A DNA stretch of 51,759 bases from an uncultured Collinsella sp. GTDB taxonomy: Bacteria; Actinomycetota; Coriobacteriia; Coriobacteriales; Coriobacteriaceae. The position numbers were made by a program, and so were the translations under genes. The DNA lies in NCBI GenBank assembly GCA_900542125.1, contig UQMO01000008.1, forward strand, positions 1 through 51,759, read 5' to 3'. The notes under the pieces are model-generated. The model was not told the origin of the DNA. It made no database searches and saw only the letters and a program-made list of their open reading frames with translations. Shown here in pieces: positions 32,358 through 42,231 of this stretch (position 1 is the first letter of the stretch; every line of letters begins with the position of its first letter).

Positions 32358-34040
32358 CTACTTGCGACGAATCAGCGCCGAGACCTCGGGCATCTTAAGG
32401 ACGACGGCAAGGCCAAAGGTAACAGCAAGCGAGACGACACCCGCAACGCAAACGTAGCCAAGAGTAATCAGAATCGAGCCGCCAAGTGCCCCGACAAAGT
32501 GCTCAAGCGCCCACATGACGCCGGCGCCTGCGGCAGCACCCAGGCCACCGAGCAAAAGGCCAAAGAAACCGCCATGCAGGATAGATTTAACCTGAAGACC
32601 ACGCAGGCGACGACGCAGCCACCACAGCGAACAACCGACCAAGATCACGTAGTCGACGACATACGAAAGTGCGATTGCCGGCATACCGAAGCCCAGTACA
32701 ACGCCAAACAGCAGAACTGAGCCGGCCTGGCCGATGGCAGAATACAGGCAATAGCGGCTATAGGGCTTCATGTCGAGCAAGGCAGAGAAGCTCTTCTGCA
32801 TCAACACGACCACGCCGTAGAGCGGCAGCGAGAACGCCAGGTAGACAAGGAACTCGGACACCAGCGCCACGCCGGACTCATCAAACTTGCCGGCACAGTA
32901 AATCATGTTGAGCGGACGCGCGAAGACAATCAGGTACAGCGCGAACGGAATCAGGAAGAACAGCATCTGGGCGACGCCACGCGAAACGCCCGTGCGAACG
33001 CTGTCGTAATCCTTCTCCTGTGCGTCGTGAGAGAGCTCGGTATAGAGCGCCGTCGAAAGCGAGGCGGCAATCAGCGCGTAGGGCAGCGTGTACCACAGGC
33101 GCGCATAGGCGATGACGGAAGGACCAGTCTCGGGCTGGACCACCAGCGCGGCAGCGTTGGTGATAGAAGTCGAGACAAACATGCACACCGTGGCGAGCAG
33201 CGTCGGGATACCGAGCGCAATCGTCTGGCGCAGTGCGGGGTCCTTAAAGTCGATATGGATATGGGGATGCACGCCGTGCTTGCCAAGCGCGGGGATCTGA
33301 CATGCCATCTGAACAAAAACACCGAGGGTCGTACCGGCCGCAATCAAGATGATGCCGGCACGTTCGCCAAACTGTGCGGACACGGGCGCAAAACCCATAA
33401 AGCTCGCAATGACGATCACATTGTTGAGGACCGGGGCAAACGTCGACCAGAAGTAGTCGCGGTGCGCGTTGAGAACGCCCGAAAACACCGAGCCCAAACC
33501 ATAAAACAGAATCTGGATGGCAAAGAAACGGAACATGAACGCAGCGGTATCCATGCTGCCGCCGTCACCCGAAAGGAACGATTGCGTCCAGATAAAGCCC
33601 GGGGCGAACACGGTCCCCAACAACGAAATGCCACCCAGCACCAAAAGCAGAATGCCAAGCAGGTTGCCCACGTACTCGTTCGAGGCCTCGCGACCCTGCT
33701 CACGCCTCACGCCCATGTACACGGGCAAAAACGCCGTCACGAGCATGCCGCCCATCACGAGTTCGTAGAGCATATTTGGCAGGTTGTTGGCGACCTGATA
33801 GGAGGACGAGAGTAGCGACATGCCGATAGCGGCCGCCATTGCCCACGTGCGGATAAAACCGGTGACGCGAGACACGATGGTCAGGATGGTCATAAGCCCG
33901 GCGGAACGACCAACCGTGGAGTAGTCCGACGAGCCCATGTCGTCAGTGTCATCTCGCGACGAAGAAGCTTCGGATGAGGGTGTCTGAGGCGCAGATTCTT
34001 CTGCAAAATGAGCTCCGCGCTTCAATTCTTCCTGCGGCAT
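32358..34040 (-). CDS. murJ: Lipid II flippase MurJ (MviN family)
   Basis: A 560-residue membrane protein that flips the peptidoglycan precursor lipid II. An acidic, Ser-rich N-terminal tail of about 40 residues precedes the transporter. The family signature is STVGRSAGLMTILTIVSRVTGFIRTWAMA (shortened), with NNLPNMLYELVMGGMLVTAFLPVY and about 14 hydrophobic segments. The tail is longer than in E. coli, as is common in Actinobacteria. The start is ATG 34040, 3 bp after the ybaK stop; uvrC follows at once. Confidence 0.93.
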   Translation of the reverse strand: MPQEELKRGAHFAEESAPQTPSSEASSSRDDTDDMGSSDYSTVGRSAGLMTILTIVSRVTGFIRTWAMAAAIGMSLLSSSYQVANNLPNMLYELVMGGMLVTAFLPVYMGVRREQGREASNEYVGNLLGILLLVLGGISLLGTVFAPGFIWTQSFLSGDGGSMDTAAFMFRFFAIQILFYGLGSVFSGVLNAHRDYFWSTFAPVLNNVIVIASFMGFAPVSAQFGERAGIILIAAGTTLGVFVQMACQIPALGKHGVHPHIHIDFKDPALRQTIALGIPTLLATVCMFVSTSITNAAALVVQPETGPSVIAYARLWYTLPYALIAASLSTALYTELSHDAQEKDYDSVRTGVSRGVAQMLFFLIPFALYLIVFARPLNMIYCAGKFDESGVALVSEFLVYLAFSLPLYGVVVLMQKSFSALLDMKPYSRYCLYSAIGQAGSVLLFGVVLGFGMPAIALSYVVDYVILVGCSLWWLRRRLRGLQVKSILHGGFFGLLLGGLGAAAGAGVMWALEHFVGALGGSILITLGYVCVAGVVSLAVTFGLAVVLKMPEVSALIRRK

Positions 34041-34043
34041 CGC

Positions 34044-34544
34044 TCAGTCCTCTCTCGTAATCGCGGCAACTGTCGCCCCGCAAAATGCAATTAAATCATC
34101 AGGTGCAAGCTCGAGCTGATAACCACGCTTGCCTCCCGAAATAAAAATGGTATCCCAAAGGACACATGTCTCATCAATGAGCGTCCGGTAGCGTTTTTTC
34201 ATACCGACCGGACTGCAGCCGCCGCGAACGTAGCCAGTCGCCGCAAGCAAATCCTTCACATGCATCATGGCCAAGGACTTCTCCCCCGCGGCACGCGCGG
34301 CGGACTTTAGATCGAGCTCGTCGGCAACAGGGATGCAGCACACGACGTGGTCGTTGGACGGCGTCACGCAGACCAAGGTCTTAAATCCTTGACCGGGCTC
34401 CTCGCCAAGCTGCTCCGAAATCGCGACCCCCAGGCCCGCCGACTCATCACCATCGTCTTCGTACGTATGTAGAACATAGGAAATGCCGGCGCTTTCCAGC
34501 TCGCGCATCGCATTGGTTTTTGGCGTCTTTACAGCCTTTGCCAT
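34044..34544 (-). CDS. ybaK: Cys-tRNA(Pro)/Cys-tRNA(Cys) deacylase YbaK
   Basis: A 166-residue editing protein that hydrolyses mischarged Cys-tRNA(Pro). It has TNAMRELESAGISYVLHTYE at the N-terminus, the substrate-pocket region TLVCVTPSNDHVVCCIPVADELDLK, and the YbaK/EbsC signature GYVRGGCSPVGMKK. The start is ATG 34544 with AAAGGAT before it; the longer reading upstream has no ribosome site. It is translationally close to murJ and uvrC, likely one operon. Confidence 0.9.
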   Translation of the reverse strand: MAKAVKTPKTNAMRELESAGISYVLHTYEDDGDESAGLGVAISEQLGEEPGQGFKTLVCVTPSNDHVVCCIPVADELDLKSAARAAGEKSLAMMHVKDLLAATGYVRGGCSPVGMKKRYRTLIDETCVLWDTIFISGGKRGYQLELAPDDLIAFCGATVAAITRED

Positions 34545-34625
34545 GGCATATCCTTTCCCTCGCATTCGGACGCAAGGATTAAGTATATGTCCAATTCGAC
34601 TGCATACGTCACTTCGACACAGCAA

Positions 34626-34656
34626 GCGCCATCGAATCACAAGGAGTCGATGGCGC
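34626..34656 (-). terminator. Hairpin between uvrA and ybaK
   Basis: A perfect 10-bp stem GCGCCATCGA/TCGATGGCGC with an 11-nt loop, 20 bp after the uvrA stop. It is not followed by a T run on the minus strand, so termination may be partial. Confidence 0.5.
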
Positions 34657-34676
34657 CCATAAACTGAATCGCCTAT

Positions 34677-37556
34677 TTATTGAGCATCAAGTTGAGCCTG
34701 ACGCTCCCGGTCACGCCTGAGCAACGGCGCCAAAAACTTGCCCGTATAACTCTGCGGACAGTCCGCAACCTGCTCCGGTGTGCCCGAAACCACGACGGTT
34801 CCGCCGCCGTTACCGCCCTCGGGGCCCATATCGATCAGGCGGTCGGCAACCTTGATGACATCAAGGTTGTGTTCAATCACCAGCACCGTGTTGCCCGCAT
34901 CGACCAAGCGCTGCAGCACATCGAGCAGCTGGCGGACGTCCTCAAAATGAAGCCCGGTCGTCGGCTCGTCCAAAATATAGAACGTCTTGCCCGTCTGGCG
35001 TCGATGAAGTTCCTTGGCGAGCTTCACACGCTGCGCCTCGCCGCCCGAGAGCGTCGTGGCGGGCTGGCCCAGGCTCACGTAGCCCAAGCCTACATCGTAC
35101 AGCGTCTGGAGCTTGCGCTTAATCTGCGGGATATTCCCAAAGAAGGCCAGCGCCTCGGTGACGCTCATGTCGAGCACGTCAGAGATGGTCTTACCACGGT
35201 AGGTGACCTCAAGCGTCTCGCGGTTATAGCGTTTGCCGCCGCAGACCTCACAGGGGACATAGATATCGGGAAGGAAGTGCATCTCGATCTTAATTTGTCC
35301 GTCGCCCTTGCATGCTTCGCAGCGACCGCCGCTCACGTTAAAGGAGAAACGTCCCGGCGAGTAGCCGCGCGCCTTCGACTCCGGCGTACTCGCAAACAGT
35401 GCGCGAAGATCATCCCACAGGCCGATATAGGTAGCAGGGTTGGAACGCGGCGTGCGGCCAATCGGCGACTGGTCGATATCGATAACCTTATCGATACACT
35501 CGATGCCCTCGATTTTCTTATACGGACCCACAGGGCGCGTCGAACGGTGAATGGCATTCGTAAGGGCAGGCGCAATAGTGTCGGTAACCAGGGAGCTCTT
35601 GCCCGATCCCGACACGCCGGTAACAACCGTAAGCGTACCAAACTCGATCTTGGCGGTAACGTTTTTGAGGTTGTTGGCGCGGGCGCCCGTGATCTTAAGG
35701 CAGCCGCGACCGGGCTTGCGGCGTTCATCGGGAACCCGAATCATTCGCTTGCCGGTTAGGTAGGCACCCGTCATCGAATCGGGGCACGCCATGATATCGG
35801 CAGGCGTTCCCGCGGCGACCACGTGTCCGCCGTTCACGCCCGCACCGGGGCCCATGTCGATCACATAGTCGGCAGCACGAATCGTATCCTCATCATGCTC
35901 GACGACGATGACGGTATTGCCGATATCGCGTAGGCGCTCAAGCGTCTTGATCAGGCGCTCGTTATCGCGCTGATGAAGACCGATCGAGGGCTCGTCCAGA
36001 ATATAGAGCACGCCCATGAGACCCGCGCCGATCTGCGTTGCCAGTCGAATACGCTGGGCCTCGCCTCCGGAAAGCGTCGCCGAGGCACGGTCGAGGGTCA
36101 GATAGTCGAGTCCGACATCGACCAGAAAGCGCAGGCGCTCCAGGATTTCCTTAACGATGCGCCCGCCGATAAATTGTTGGCGCTCGGTAAGCTCCAAGCC
36201 CTCAAAAAACTCGAGCGACTCGCGACACGATAGGCAGCAGACCTCGTAAATGGACTTACCGCCTATGGTAACGGCGAGCATCTCGGGGCGCAGACGAGCA
36301 CCATGGCAACTCGAGCACGGCTCCTCGCGGATGTACTTCTCCAAGCGCGCCTTGGTGTTCTCATTCGTCGTCTCGGTATAGCGCTCGTACAGGATATTGC
36401 GCACGCCCGAGAACTTGGTGTCCCACTGGCTGCGGCGCCCATCGAGCTTTTGATAGTCGACCGAAATCTTCTGGTCGCCCATGCCGTCTAAAAACGCGCG
36501 ACGCACCCGCGGAGGCAGATCCTCCCACGGCGTATCGACGCTCACCTTGAAGTGCTTACAAACCGCAGCGAAAATCTGCGGATAGTAGTTAGAGTTGCCA
36601 AACAGGCTGCCAAAGACCCCGTCGGCGATCGACTTCGAGGGGTCTTCGATTAGGGCCTCGGCATCGACCGTCTTCTTAAAACCCAGGCCATCGCACTCGG
36701 GGCACGCGCCATAGGGCGCGTTGAACGAGAAATCGCGCGGCTGCAGGTCATCGATGGAGTGTCCATGCTCCGGGCACGCTAACGCCAGCGAATACTCCAG
36801 CAACTCGCCTTCGGTCCCCTCGGGAGCGTCGCGGTCGGGCAGCAAGTATACGTTCACATTGCCGTGCGCCAGCGCAGTCGCCTGTTCAACGGACTCGGCG
36901 ATACGGCCCAGCGAGTTCTCGCGAATCACGATGCGATCGACCACGACCTCGATATCGTGCTTGAACTTCTTGTCCAGATCGATCGGATCGTCGAGCGAGC
37001 GCACTTCACCGTCGACACGCACGCGGCTAAAGCCCTCGGCGCGAAGGTCCTCAAACAGTTTGGTGTACTCGCCTTTTCGTCCGCGTACCACCGGTGCCAG
37101 CACAAACGCGCGGCGGCCCTCCCCCGCCGCCAAGACCTTGTCGGCAACCTGATCGGTCGTCTGACGCTCAATGACACGGCCGCATTCGGGACAGTGCGGG
37201 GTGCCCACACGGGCGAACAGCAGGCGCAGATAGTCATAAATCTCGGTTACGGTGCCAACCGTCGAGCGCGGGTTTTTAGACGTCGTCTTTTGGTCAATCG
37301 ACACCGCCGGCGAAAGGCCGTCGATTGAATCCAAGTCGGGTTTGTCCATCTGGCCCAAGAACTGGCGCGCATAACTCGAAAGGCTCTCGACGTATCGACG
37401 CTGGCCCTCGGCATAGATAGTGTCGAATGCCAGCGAACTCTTGCCCGAGCCAGAAAGACCGGTAATGACCACGAGTTGGTCACGCGGAATGGAAACATCG
37501 ATATCACGGAGGTTGTGCTCACGAGCGCCGCGAATAACGATAGAAGAATCAGACAT
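34677..37556 (-). CDS. uvrA: Excinuclease ABC subunit A
   Basis: A 959-residue lesion-recognition ATPase of nucleotide-excision repair, acting as a dimer with UvrB. The N-terminal Walker A is GLSGSGKSSLAFDTIYAEGQ, followed by RRYVESLSSYARQFLGQMDKP (shortened). A first zinc module is CPECGRVIERQ with CPEHG. The first signature is ATLSGGEAQRIRLATQIG, the second Walker A GVSGSGKSSLVTD, the second zinc finger CEACKGDGQIKIEM...CEVCGGKRYN and the last signature TLSGGEAQRVKLAKEL. The start is ATG 37556 behind AAGGAG; the longer upstream reading is unsupported. UvrA, UvrB and UvrC all lie within 16 kb here. Confidence 0.97.
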   Translation of the reverse strand: MSDSSIVIRGAREHNLRDIDVSIPRDQLVVITGLSGSGKSSLAFDTIYAEGQRRYVESLSSYARQFLGQMDKPDLDSIDGLSPAVSIDQKTTSKNPRSTVGTVTEIYDYLRLLFARVGTPHCPECGRVIERQTTDQVADKVLAAGEGRRAFVLAPVVRGRKGEYTKLFEDLRAEGFSRVRVDGEVRSLDDPIDLDKKFKHDIEVVVDRIVIRENSLGRIAESVEQATALAHGNVNVYLLPDRDAPEGTEGELLEYSLALACPEHGHSIDDLQPRDFSFNAPYGACPECDGLGFKKTVDAEALIEDPSKSIADGVFGSLFGNSNYYPQIFAAVCKHFKVSVDTPWEDLPPRVRRAFLDGMGDQKISVDYQKLDGRRSQWDTKFSGVRNILYERYTETTNENTKARLEKYIREEPCSSCHGARLRPEMLAVTIGGKSIYEVCCLSCRESLEFFEGLELTERQQFIGGRIVKEILERLRFLVDVGLDYLTLDRASATLSGGEAQRIRLATQIGAGLMGVLYILDEPSIGLHQRDNERLIKTLERLRDIGNTVIVVEHDEDTIRAADYVIDMGPGAGVNGGHVVAAGTPADIMACPDSMTGAYLTGKRMIRVPDERRKPGRGCLKITGARANNLKNVTAKIEFGTLTVVTGVSGSGKSSLVTDTIAPALTNAIHRSTRPVGPYKKIEGIECIDKVIDIDQSPIGRTPRSNPATYIGLWDDLRALFASTPESKARGYSPGRFSFNVSGGRCEACKGDGQIKIEMHFLPDIYVPCEVCGGKRYNRETLEVTYRGKTISDVLDMSVTEALAFFGNIPQIKRKLQTLYDVGLGYVSLGQPATTLSGGEAQRVKLAKELHRRQTGKTFYILDEPTTGLHFEDVRQLLDVLQRLVDAGNTVLVIEHNLDVIKVADRLIDMGPEGGNGGGTVVVSGTPEQVADCPQSYTGKFLAPLLRRDRERQAQLDAQ

Positions 37557-37749
37557 GGAAGCTCCTTGCCTCCTATTGCATCGAATCATACTGCCGATGA
37601 GTTTAGCGCACTCGACGCGCACAGATGTTCGTAATACAAGATTCGCAGACCTTTAGCTTTGCGTATCGGGCGCTTTGTTTCTCGAAATGCCGTGGAAAGG
37701 TTACAGTAATCTAATACTGAACTTAATTTGCTGTACCAGAGGAACGTCC

Positions 37750-39903
37750 ATGACCGAAGATATCCCCCTTGAAATCACTTCGAGCGACATGGCCAATCTG
37801 CCCATATTCATCGCCGTCCTTATCGTGGCCGCCGTCGTCGTGCGCGTGTATTTTTCAATCAAACGCAACGAAAAGCCACCCATTGCCCGCGTCTTTTGGT
37901 GCGCGACGCTCCTCATCCCGCTCGGCGTGGTAGCTGCATGGGTTACGAATCAATTGCTCGTAAATGAGGGCAGCTCCCTATGGGTCCTTTCTTATTCGGC
38001 GCTCGGTGCTGCCGCCGTCATGCTTCTTGTCGAGCCCTTGGTTTCGGGACTTATCGACCAAACCGACCTTACGACGGGAACGGTTGCCTGTATTTGCCGT
38101 GACATCCTTGTCATCGCCGCTGTTTCAGCGCTCTCGTTCGTTTCACTCGAAATTGCCTGCAACGAAACGTTCTATCGCATTCCCGCCAACTCATTCGGGT
38201 TTTCCGTCGGGCTGCTCGCGACGGTTCTGCTCTCCCTTTATTTGCTGGGACAGCGTCATGGAGGCGTCATGGCCCTCGTGCCCGTCGTCTGTTGCATCCT
38301 TGGCATTGCCGAGCACTTCGTCATAACGTTTAAAGGCGAAGCCATCCTGCCAAGCGATATCTTGGCCCTTGGCACCGCAATGGAAGTGAGCGAGGGATAC
38401 GAGTTTACCTTTACCGCCGGAATCGTAACCTCTCTCGCCCTGCTGGAGATTTCCCTGGGGCTTCTTTCGCTCATCCGACCGCGAAAGCTCCGTACGCCCA
38501 CCCATGTCTTCCCCGCTATCGCCGCTAACCTCTGTGCTTTTCTGCTAGTGACCGTTGTGGGGCTCTCAGGCTTTTCCAACATCGACTTGGAGCAGGCGCT
38601 GGATTTTGGATTTGACCGTTGGCAGCCCATCACCACGTATGCGTCTCAGGGTTTTATCACTTCGTTCACCGAAATGGTCAACGAGTTGCCCATTGAGAAG
38701 CCCAAAGACTATACGCCCGATGAGGCGCAGAGCATCGAGCAGGAGCTCGCCGCCGTCTACGACAGCACATATGGCTCGAGCGAACAGCGCGCGGCGGCCG
38801 TTGCCCAGTTCAATGAAATCAAGCCGACGATTGTTGCCGTCATGAATGAGAGTTTTAGCGACCTTTCGTGCTTTGAGCAGCTCCAGGCGGCCGGGTACAC
38901 CGGCCCCGCATTCTACAACTCGCTTCCCGACACACTTGTTCGCGGCACCATGCTCGCTTCGGTCGCCGGTGGCGGAACGGCGAACTCCGAATTCGAATTT
39001 TTGACCGGAGCGACAACGGCCTTTGTCGGATTAGGCAAAATCCCCTATCAGCTGTATCAGATGAATGGCGTAAACAGCCTGGCAAAGGACCTTAAAGAGC
39101 TTGGGTATACCACTACCGCTATGCACCCGCAAAACCCCGTCAACTACCATCGAGATAAAATCTATCAGCAGCTGGGCTTTGGAGACTTTCTTTCAATCGG
39201 CGATTTCGAAGGTGCGCCCTATTACCATGCCGGCGTATGCGACTACGCCACCTACGACAAGATACTCGACCTGCTTAGAACCGACGAAGCGCCGCAGTTC
39301 ATCTTTGACGTCACGATGCAAAATCACGGCGGCTACGACTATGGCACCGTTCCCGCCGAAGAGCTGACAAACTATTGGGTCGAGGGAGCCAGCGAGGGTG
39401 CCAACAGCGCGCTCAACACCTATCTCACCTGCATCAACGCATCCGACCGGGACCTCGAGTACTTTATCAATGAGCTCCGCAATATCGGCAGACCGGTTGT
39501 TCTTGTCTTTTTTGGCGACCATCAGCCGAGTGCCGCAACGACTCTCAACGACGAGCTGTACCCTCAGGAAGATACGGCAAGCCACGCTTTCCGTATCTAT
39601 CAGTCGACATATCTCGTCTGGGCTAACTATGAGATCGCCGGCAATACCGAGCTCAACGTCTACGACACCGTCGGGGCAAACGAGATTGCAGCCATTACCC
39701 TTAATAAGATCGGCGCCCCGCTCACCAATTACCAAAAGGCCCTGCTTGCGACAAGGTCAGATGTGCCCACCATCAATGTCGCCGGCTATCTCGGTGCCGA
39801 CGGGCTGCGCTACGACTTGGAATCGGAAGACAGCCCCTACGCCTCGACGATCGACAAGCTGCAGCGCATGCAATACCTCGAGTTCGCCAGCAAAGTTCAG
39901 TAA
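37750..39903 (+). CDS. LTA synthase family phosphoglycerol transferase
   Basis: A 717-residue polytopic enzyme resembling LtaS, which builds glycerol-phosphate polymers on the outer face of the membrane. Residues 1-230 contain about six hydrophobic segments. The extracellular sulfatase-fold domain (about 350-690) has MNESFSD with metal ligand Glu367, the nucleophile region GGGTANSEFEFLTG with Thr410, MQNHGGYD and FFGDHQPS (Asp590, His591). All catalytic positions are present. It starts at ATG 37750 behind AGAGGAA and faces away from uvrA. The actual polymer in Coriobacteria is uncertain; teichoic acid or another phosphoglycerol decoration are both possible. Confidence 0.88.
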   Translation: MTEDIPLEITSSDMANLPIFIAVLIVAAVVVRVYFSIKRNEKPPIARVFWCATLLIPLGVVAAWVTNQLLVNEGSSLWVLSYSALGAAAVMLLVEPLVSGLIDQTDLTTGTVACICRDILVIAAVSALSFVSLEIACNETFYRIPANSFGFSVGLLATVLLSLYLLGQRHGGVMALVPVVCCILGIAEHFVITFKGEAILPSDILALGTAMEVSEGYEFTFTAGIVTSLALLEISLGLLSLIRPRKLRTPTHVFPAIAANLCAFLLVTVVGLSGFSNIDLEQALDFGFDRWQPITTYASQGFITSFTEMVNELPIEKPKDYTPDEAQSIEQELAAVYDSTYGSSEQRAAAVAQFNEIKPTIVAVMNESFSDLSCFEQLQAAGYTGPAFYNSLPDTLVRGTMLASVAGGGTANSEFEFLTGATTAFVGLGKIPYQLYQMNGVNSLAKDLKELGYTTTAMHPQNPVNYHRDKIYQQLGFGDFLSIGDFEGAPYYHAGVCDYATYDKILDLLRTDEAPQFIFDVTMQNHGGYDYGTVPAEELTNYWVEGASEGANSALNTYLTCINASDRDLEYFINELRNIGRPVVLVFFGDHQPSAATTLNDELYPQEDTASHAFRIYQSTYLVWANYEIAGNTELNVYDTVGANEIAAITLNKIGAPLTNYQKALLATRSDVPTINVAGYLGADGLRYDLESEDSPYASTIDKLQRMQYLEFASKVQ

Positions 39904-39963
39904 GCCCGCCCATTCGCTTGGGCCCATCGTATTGCAAGCACGCTCGGCCCAAACGCATCGCAA

Positions 39964-39993
39964 ATGACTCCCGCTCGCAAACGAGGGTACAAT
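39964..39993 (+). promoter_or_regulatory. mrp: Possible mrp promoter
   Basis: A -10 box TACAAT (39988-39993) is preceded at 18 bp by ATGACT (39964-39969), a partial -35. It lies 55 bp before the mrp ATG. Confidence 0.45.
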
Positions 39994-40048
39994 GACGCTC
40001 GTGTCACATCGCGGGGCCCCGGCCCCAGCATATACAAAGGAGTCATAC

Positions 40049-40879
40049 ATGGGTTGCGAACACGCACAGGCCGCCGGCGGACAAACGTCGCCGTCGCAAT
40101 TTGAGGAGAACACGCTGTCCGAGGTCAAGCGCGTCATCGCCGTGCTTTCCGGCAAGGGCGGTGTCGGCAAGTCATTTGTCACCGGTGCCATCGCCACCGA
40201 GCTTGCCCGTCACGGCCACAAGGTCGGCGTCCTCGATGCCGACATTACCGGTCCCTCTATCCCCAAGATGTTCGGTATGAGCGGACGCCACGTCCATGCC
40301 CTTGGCAACCTTATGCTGCCCGAAATCTCCGAGCACGGCGTCAAGGTCATGAGCTCCAACCTGCTGCTCCAAAACGAGACCGACCCCGTCCTTTGGCGCG
40401 GTCCGGTCATCGCAGGCGCCATTAGGCAGTTCTGGAGCGAGACCTCGTGGGGCCCCATCGACTACCTGCTGGTCGACATGCCTCCGGGAACAGGCGACGT
40501 CGCGCTCACCGTCTTCCAGTCGCTGCCCGTCGACGGCATCGTCATCGTCACGAGCCCGCAGGATCTGGTCTCGATGATCGTCGCCAAGGCGGTCAACATG
40601 GCCGAGAAGATGAACGTCCCCATTCTGGGCATTGTCGAGAACATGAGCTATATTGAGTGCCCCGACTGCGGCAAGAAGATCGAGGTCTTTGGCAAGAGCA
40701 AGCTCCCCGAGGTCGCAGAGCGCTATAACCTCGACATCTTGGGCAAGCTTCCCATTAATCCGGCACTCGCCGAGGCCTGCGATAAGGGCGAGGTCGAGAC
40801 CGCACTGCCCGATGGCATGTTGCCCAAGGCAGTCTCTGCCGTCGAGGCCATTACCCCGCACGAGACCGACGAGGCCTAA
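40049..40879 (+). CDS. mrp: Mrp/NBP35-type iron-sulfur cluster carrier ATPase
   Basis: A 276-residue deviant-Walker P-loop ATPase thought to deliver Fe-S clusters. The N-terminal segment starts MGCEHAQAAG. The deviant Walker A is SGKGGVGKSFV (residues 34-44), followed by DADITGPSIPKMFG, the Walker B-like DYLLVDMPPGTGD, and the cluster-binding CxxC in ECPDCGKK. The start is ATG 40049 with AAAGGAG 7 bp upstream. The next gene starts at the base after its stop, so they are coupled. Confidence 0.93.
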   Translation: MGCEHAQAAGGQTSPSQFEENTLSEVKRVIAVLSGKGGVGKSFVTGAIATELARHGHKVGVLDADITGPSIPKMFGMSGRHVHALGNLMLPEISEHGVKVMSSNLLLQNETDPVLWRGPVIAGAIRQFWSETSWGPIDYLLVDMPPGTGDVALTVFQSLPVDGIVIVTSPQDLVSMIVAKAVNMAEKMNVPILGIVENMSYIECPDCGKKIEVFGKSKLPEVAERYNLDILGKLPINPALAEACDKGEVETALPDGMLPKAVSAVEAITPHETDEA

Positions 40880-42151
40880 GTGAACACGAGCGCCTTCTAT
40901 GACGTCCTGGTAATCGGCGGCGGGGCTTCAGGCCTCGCCGCCGCCATTACGGCCGCACGCGCTGGCAAAAGCGTCTGCATCGTTGAGCGCGATGTCGCCT
41001 GCGGCCTTAAGCTCCTTGCGACCGGCAACGGCCGCTGCAACCTCTCCAACGAATCGATTGATCCACAGCGGTATAACCACCCCGCATTCGTCGAATCCGT
41101 TATGGGCCCCCAGCCCGAACAAGAGCTTATGGGTTTCTTCTCCTCGCTGGGCATCATGACAACCTCCGAGGAAGGCCGGCTGTACCCGCGCTCCCTTCGC
41201 GCCGAATCGGTGCGCGACGCGCTTCTCAGCGTTTGCGACCGCCTAGGCATCACCTTAATCTGCGGAGCCAACGTTGCCTCGGCGCACAAAGCTTCCGAAG
41301 GCTGGGCACTCCAAATAGACCGTCCAGCGCGGGCACTCAAGGCAAAAAAGCACGATGACCGAAAATCGGAGCTCCGCTCGCTTCGGAAAGCGCTCACCGA
41401 TGTCCCTCGCAAGAACGAGGCCCTGCAGGCACATGCCGTAATTATCGCTACGGGCGGCAAACCCACCGGTATCGCCGATACGTTTCGCCTCCCCCTCACT
41501 TCGCTGCGCCCCATCCTCTGCCCCGTATCGGCAACGGTCGTTGGCGATCGGGCGGCACTCAAAACGTTGGATGGCCTGCGCGTCCGTGCCCGCTTGACGC
41601 TCGCCCGCAATCATAATGAGCTCTGGCACGAAGACGGTGAGGTGCTGTTTCGAACCTTCGGTATCTCGGGCGTCGCTGTCTTCAACCTCTCTCGTCGTAT
41701 CCAGCACGGCGATACGATCCTGCTCGACGTTTTCCCCGACCTCTCCAAAGACGAGTTGCTCGATATGCTCAACCGGCGCGTTGAGCTGCTCGGCGGCTTT
41801 TCGCCCCGCGATCCCCGTTGGCTCGACGGCATGCTCGCCCCGCAACTCTCCCGCGTCGTCTGCACAGCGTTCGAGCAGTGCCATCCAGGCTCCAACGATG
41901 TCATCCACCTGGTCTCGATCCTCAAACACTTTAAGTTGCTCGTCGAGGGAACAGCCGAGGAGCGCTCAGCGCAGGTCACGCGTGGTGGCATATCTGTCGA
42001 GAGCATCTCAACACCCAGCCTACGCGCGCGCAGCGTTGTTGACGCCCCGCTTTACGTCTGCGGTGAAGCGCTCGACATCGACGCCGATTGCGGAGGCTTT
42101 AACCTTGCGTGGGCCTGGATCTCGGGCATTCGCGCTGCAAGCAGCCTGTAG
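40880..42151 (+). CDS. FAD-dependent oxidoreductase, HI0933/BaiN-like family
   Basis: A 423-residue flavoprotein of the HI0933-like (YhiN) family. The FAD-binding Rossmann motif is VLVIGGGASGLAAAITAARAG with VERD at the end of beta-2, followed by the family signature ATGNGRCNLSN, and VYLCGEALDIDADCGGFNLAWAW-like sequence at the C-terminus (YVCGEALDIDADCGGFN). The physiological substrate of this family is mostly unknown; a gut homologue (BaiN) has been linked to bile acids. The start is GTG 40880, immediately after the mrp stop, with GAGG in the end of mrp. Confidence 0.85.
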   Translation: MNTSAFYDVLVIGGGASGLAAAITAARAGKSVCIVERDVACGLKLLATGNGRCNLSNESIDPQRYNHPAFVESVMGPQPEQELMGFFSSLGIMTTSEEGRLYPRSLRAESVRDALLSVCDRLGITLICGANVASAHKASEGWALQIDRPARALKAKKHDDRKSELRSLRKALTDVPRKNEALQAHAVIIATGGKPTGIADTFRLPLTSLRPILCPVSATVVGDRAALKTLDGLRVRARLTLARNHNELWHEDGEVLFRTFGISGVAVFNLSRRIQHGDTILLDVFPDLSKDELLDMLNRRVELLGGFSPRDPRWLDGMLAPQLSRVVCTAFEQCHPGSNDVIHLVSILKHFKLLVEGTAEERSAQVTRGGISVESISTPSLRARSVVDAPLYVCGEALDIDADCGGFNLAWAWISGIRAASSL

Positions 42152-42182
42152 CCGCGCAGTCTATAATCAAAAACGCATTCGG

Positions 42183-42208
42183 GCCGTCTGGGATACCGGA
42201 CGGCCTCT
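42183..42208 (+). terminator. Hairpin with T-rich tail between the two flavoprotein genes
   Basis: GGCCGTC and GACGGCC form a stem with a 10-nt loop, followed on the plus strand by TCTTTCTTG. It lies 30 bp after the first flavoprotein stop and partly shields the second gene, whose ribosome site is just downstream. Confidence 0.65.
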
Positions 42209-42231
42209 TTCTTGCCTCTAAGGAGACCTCG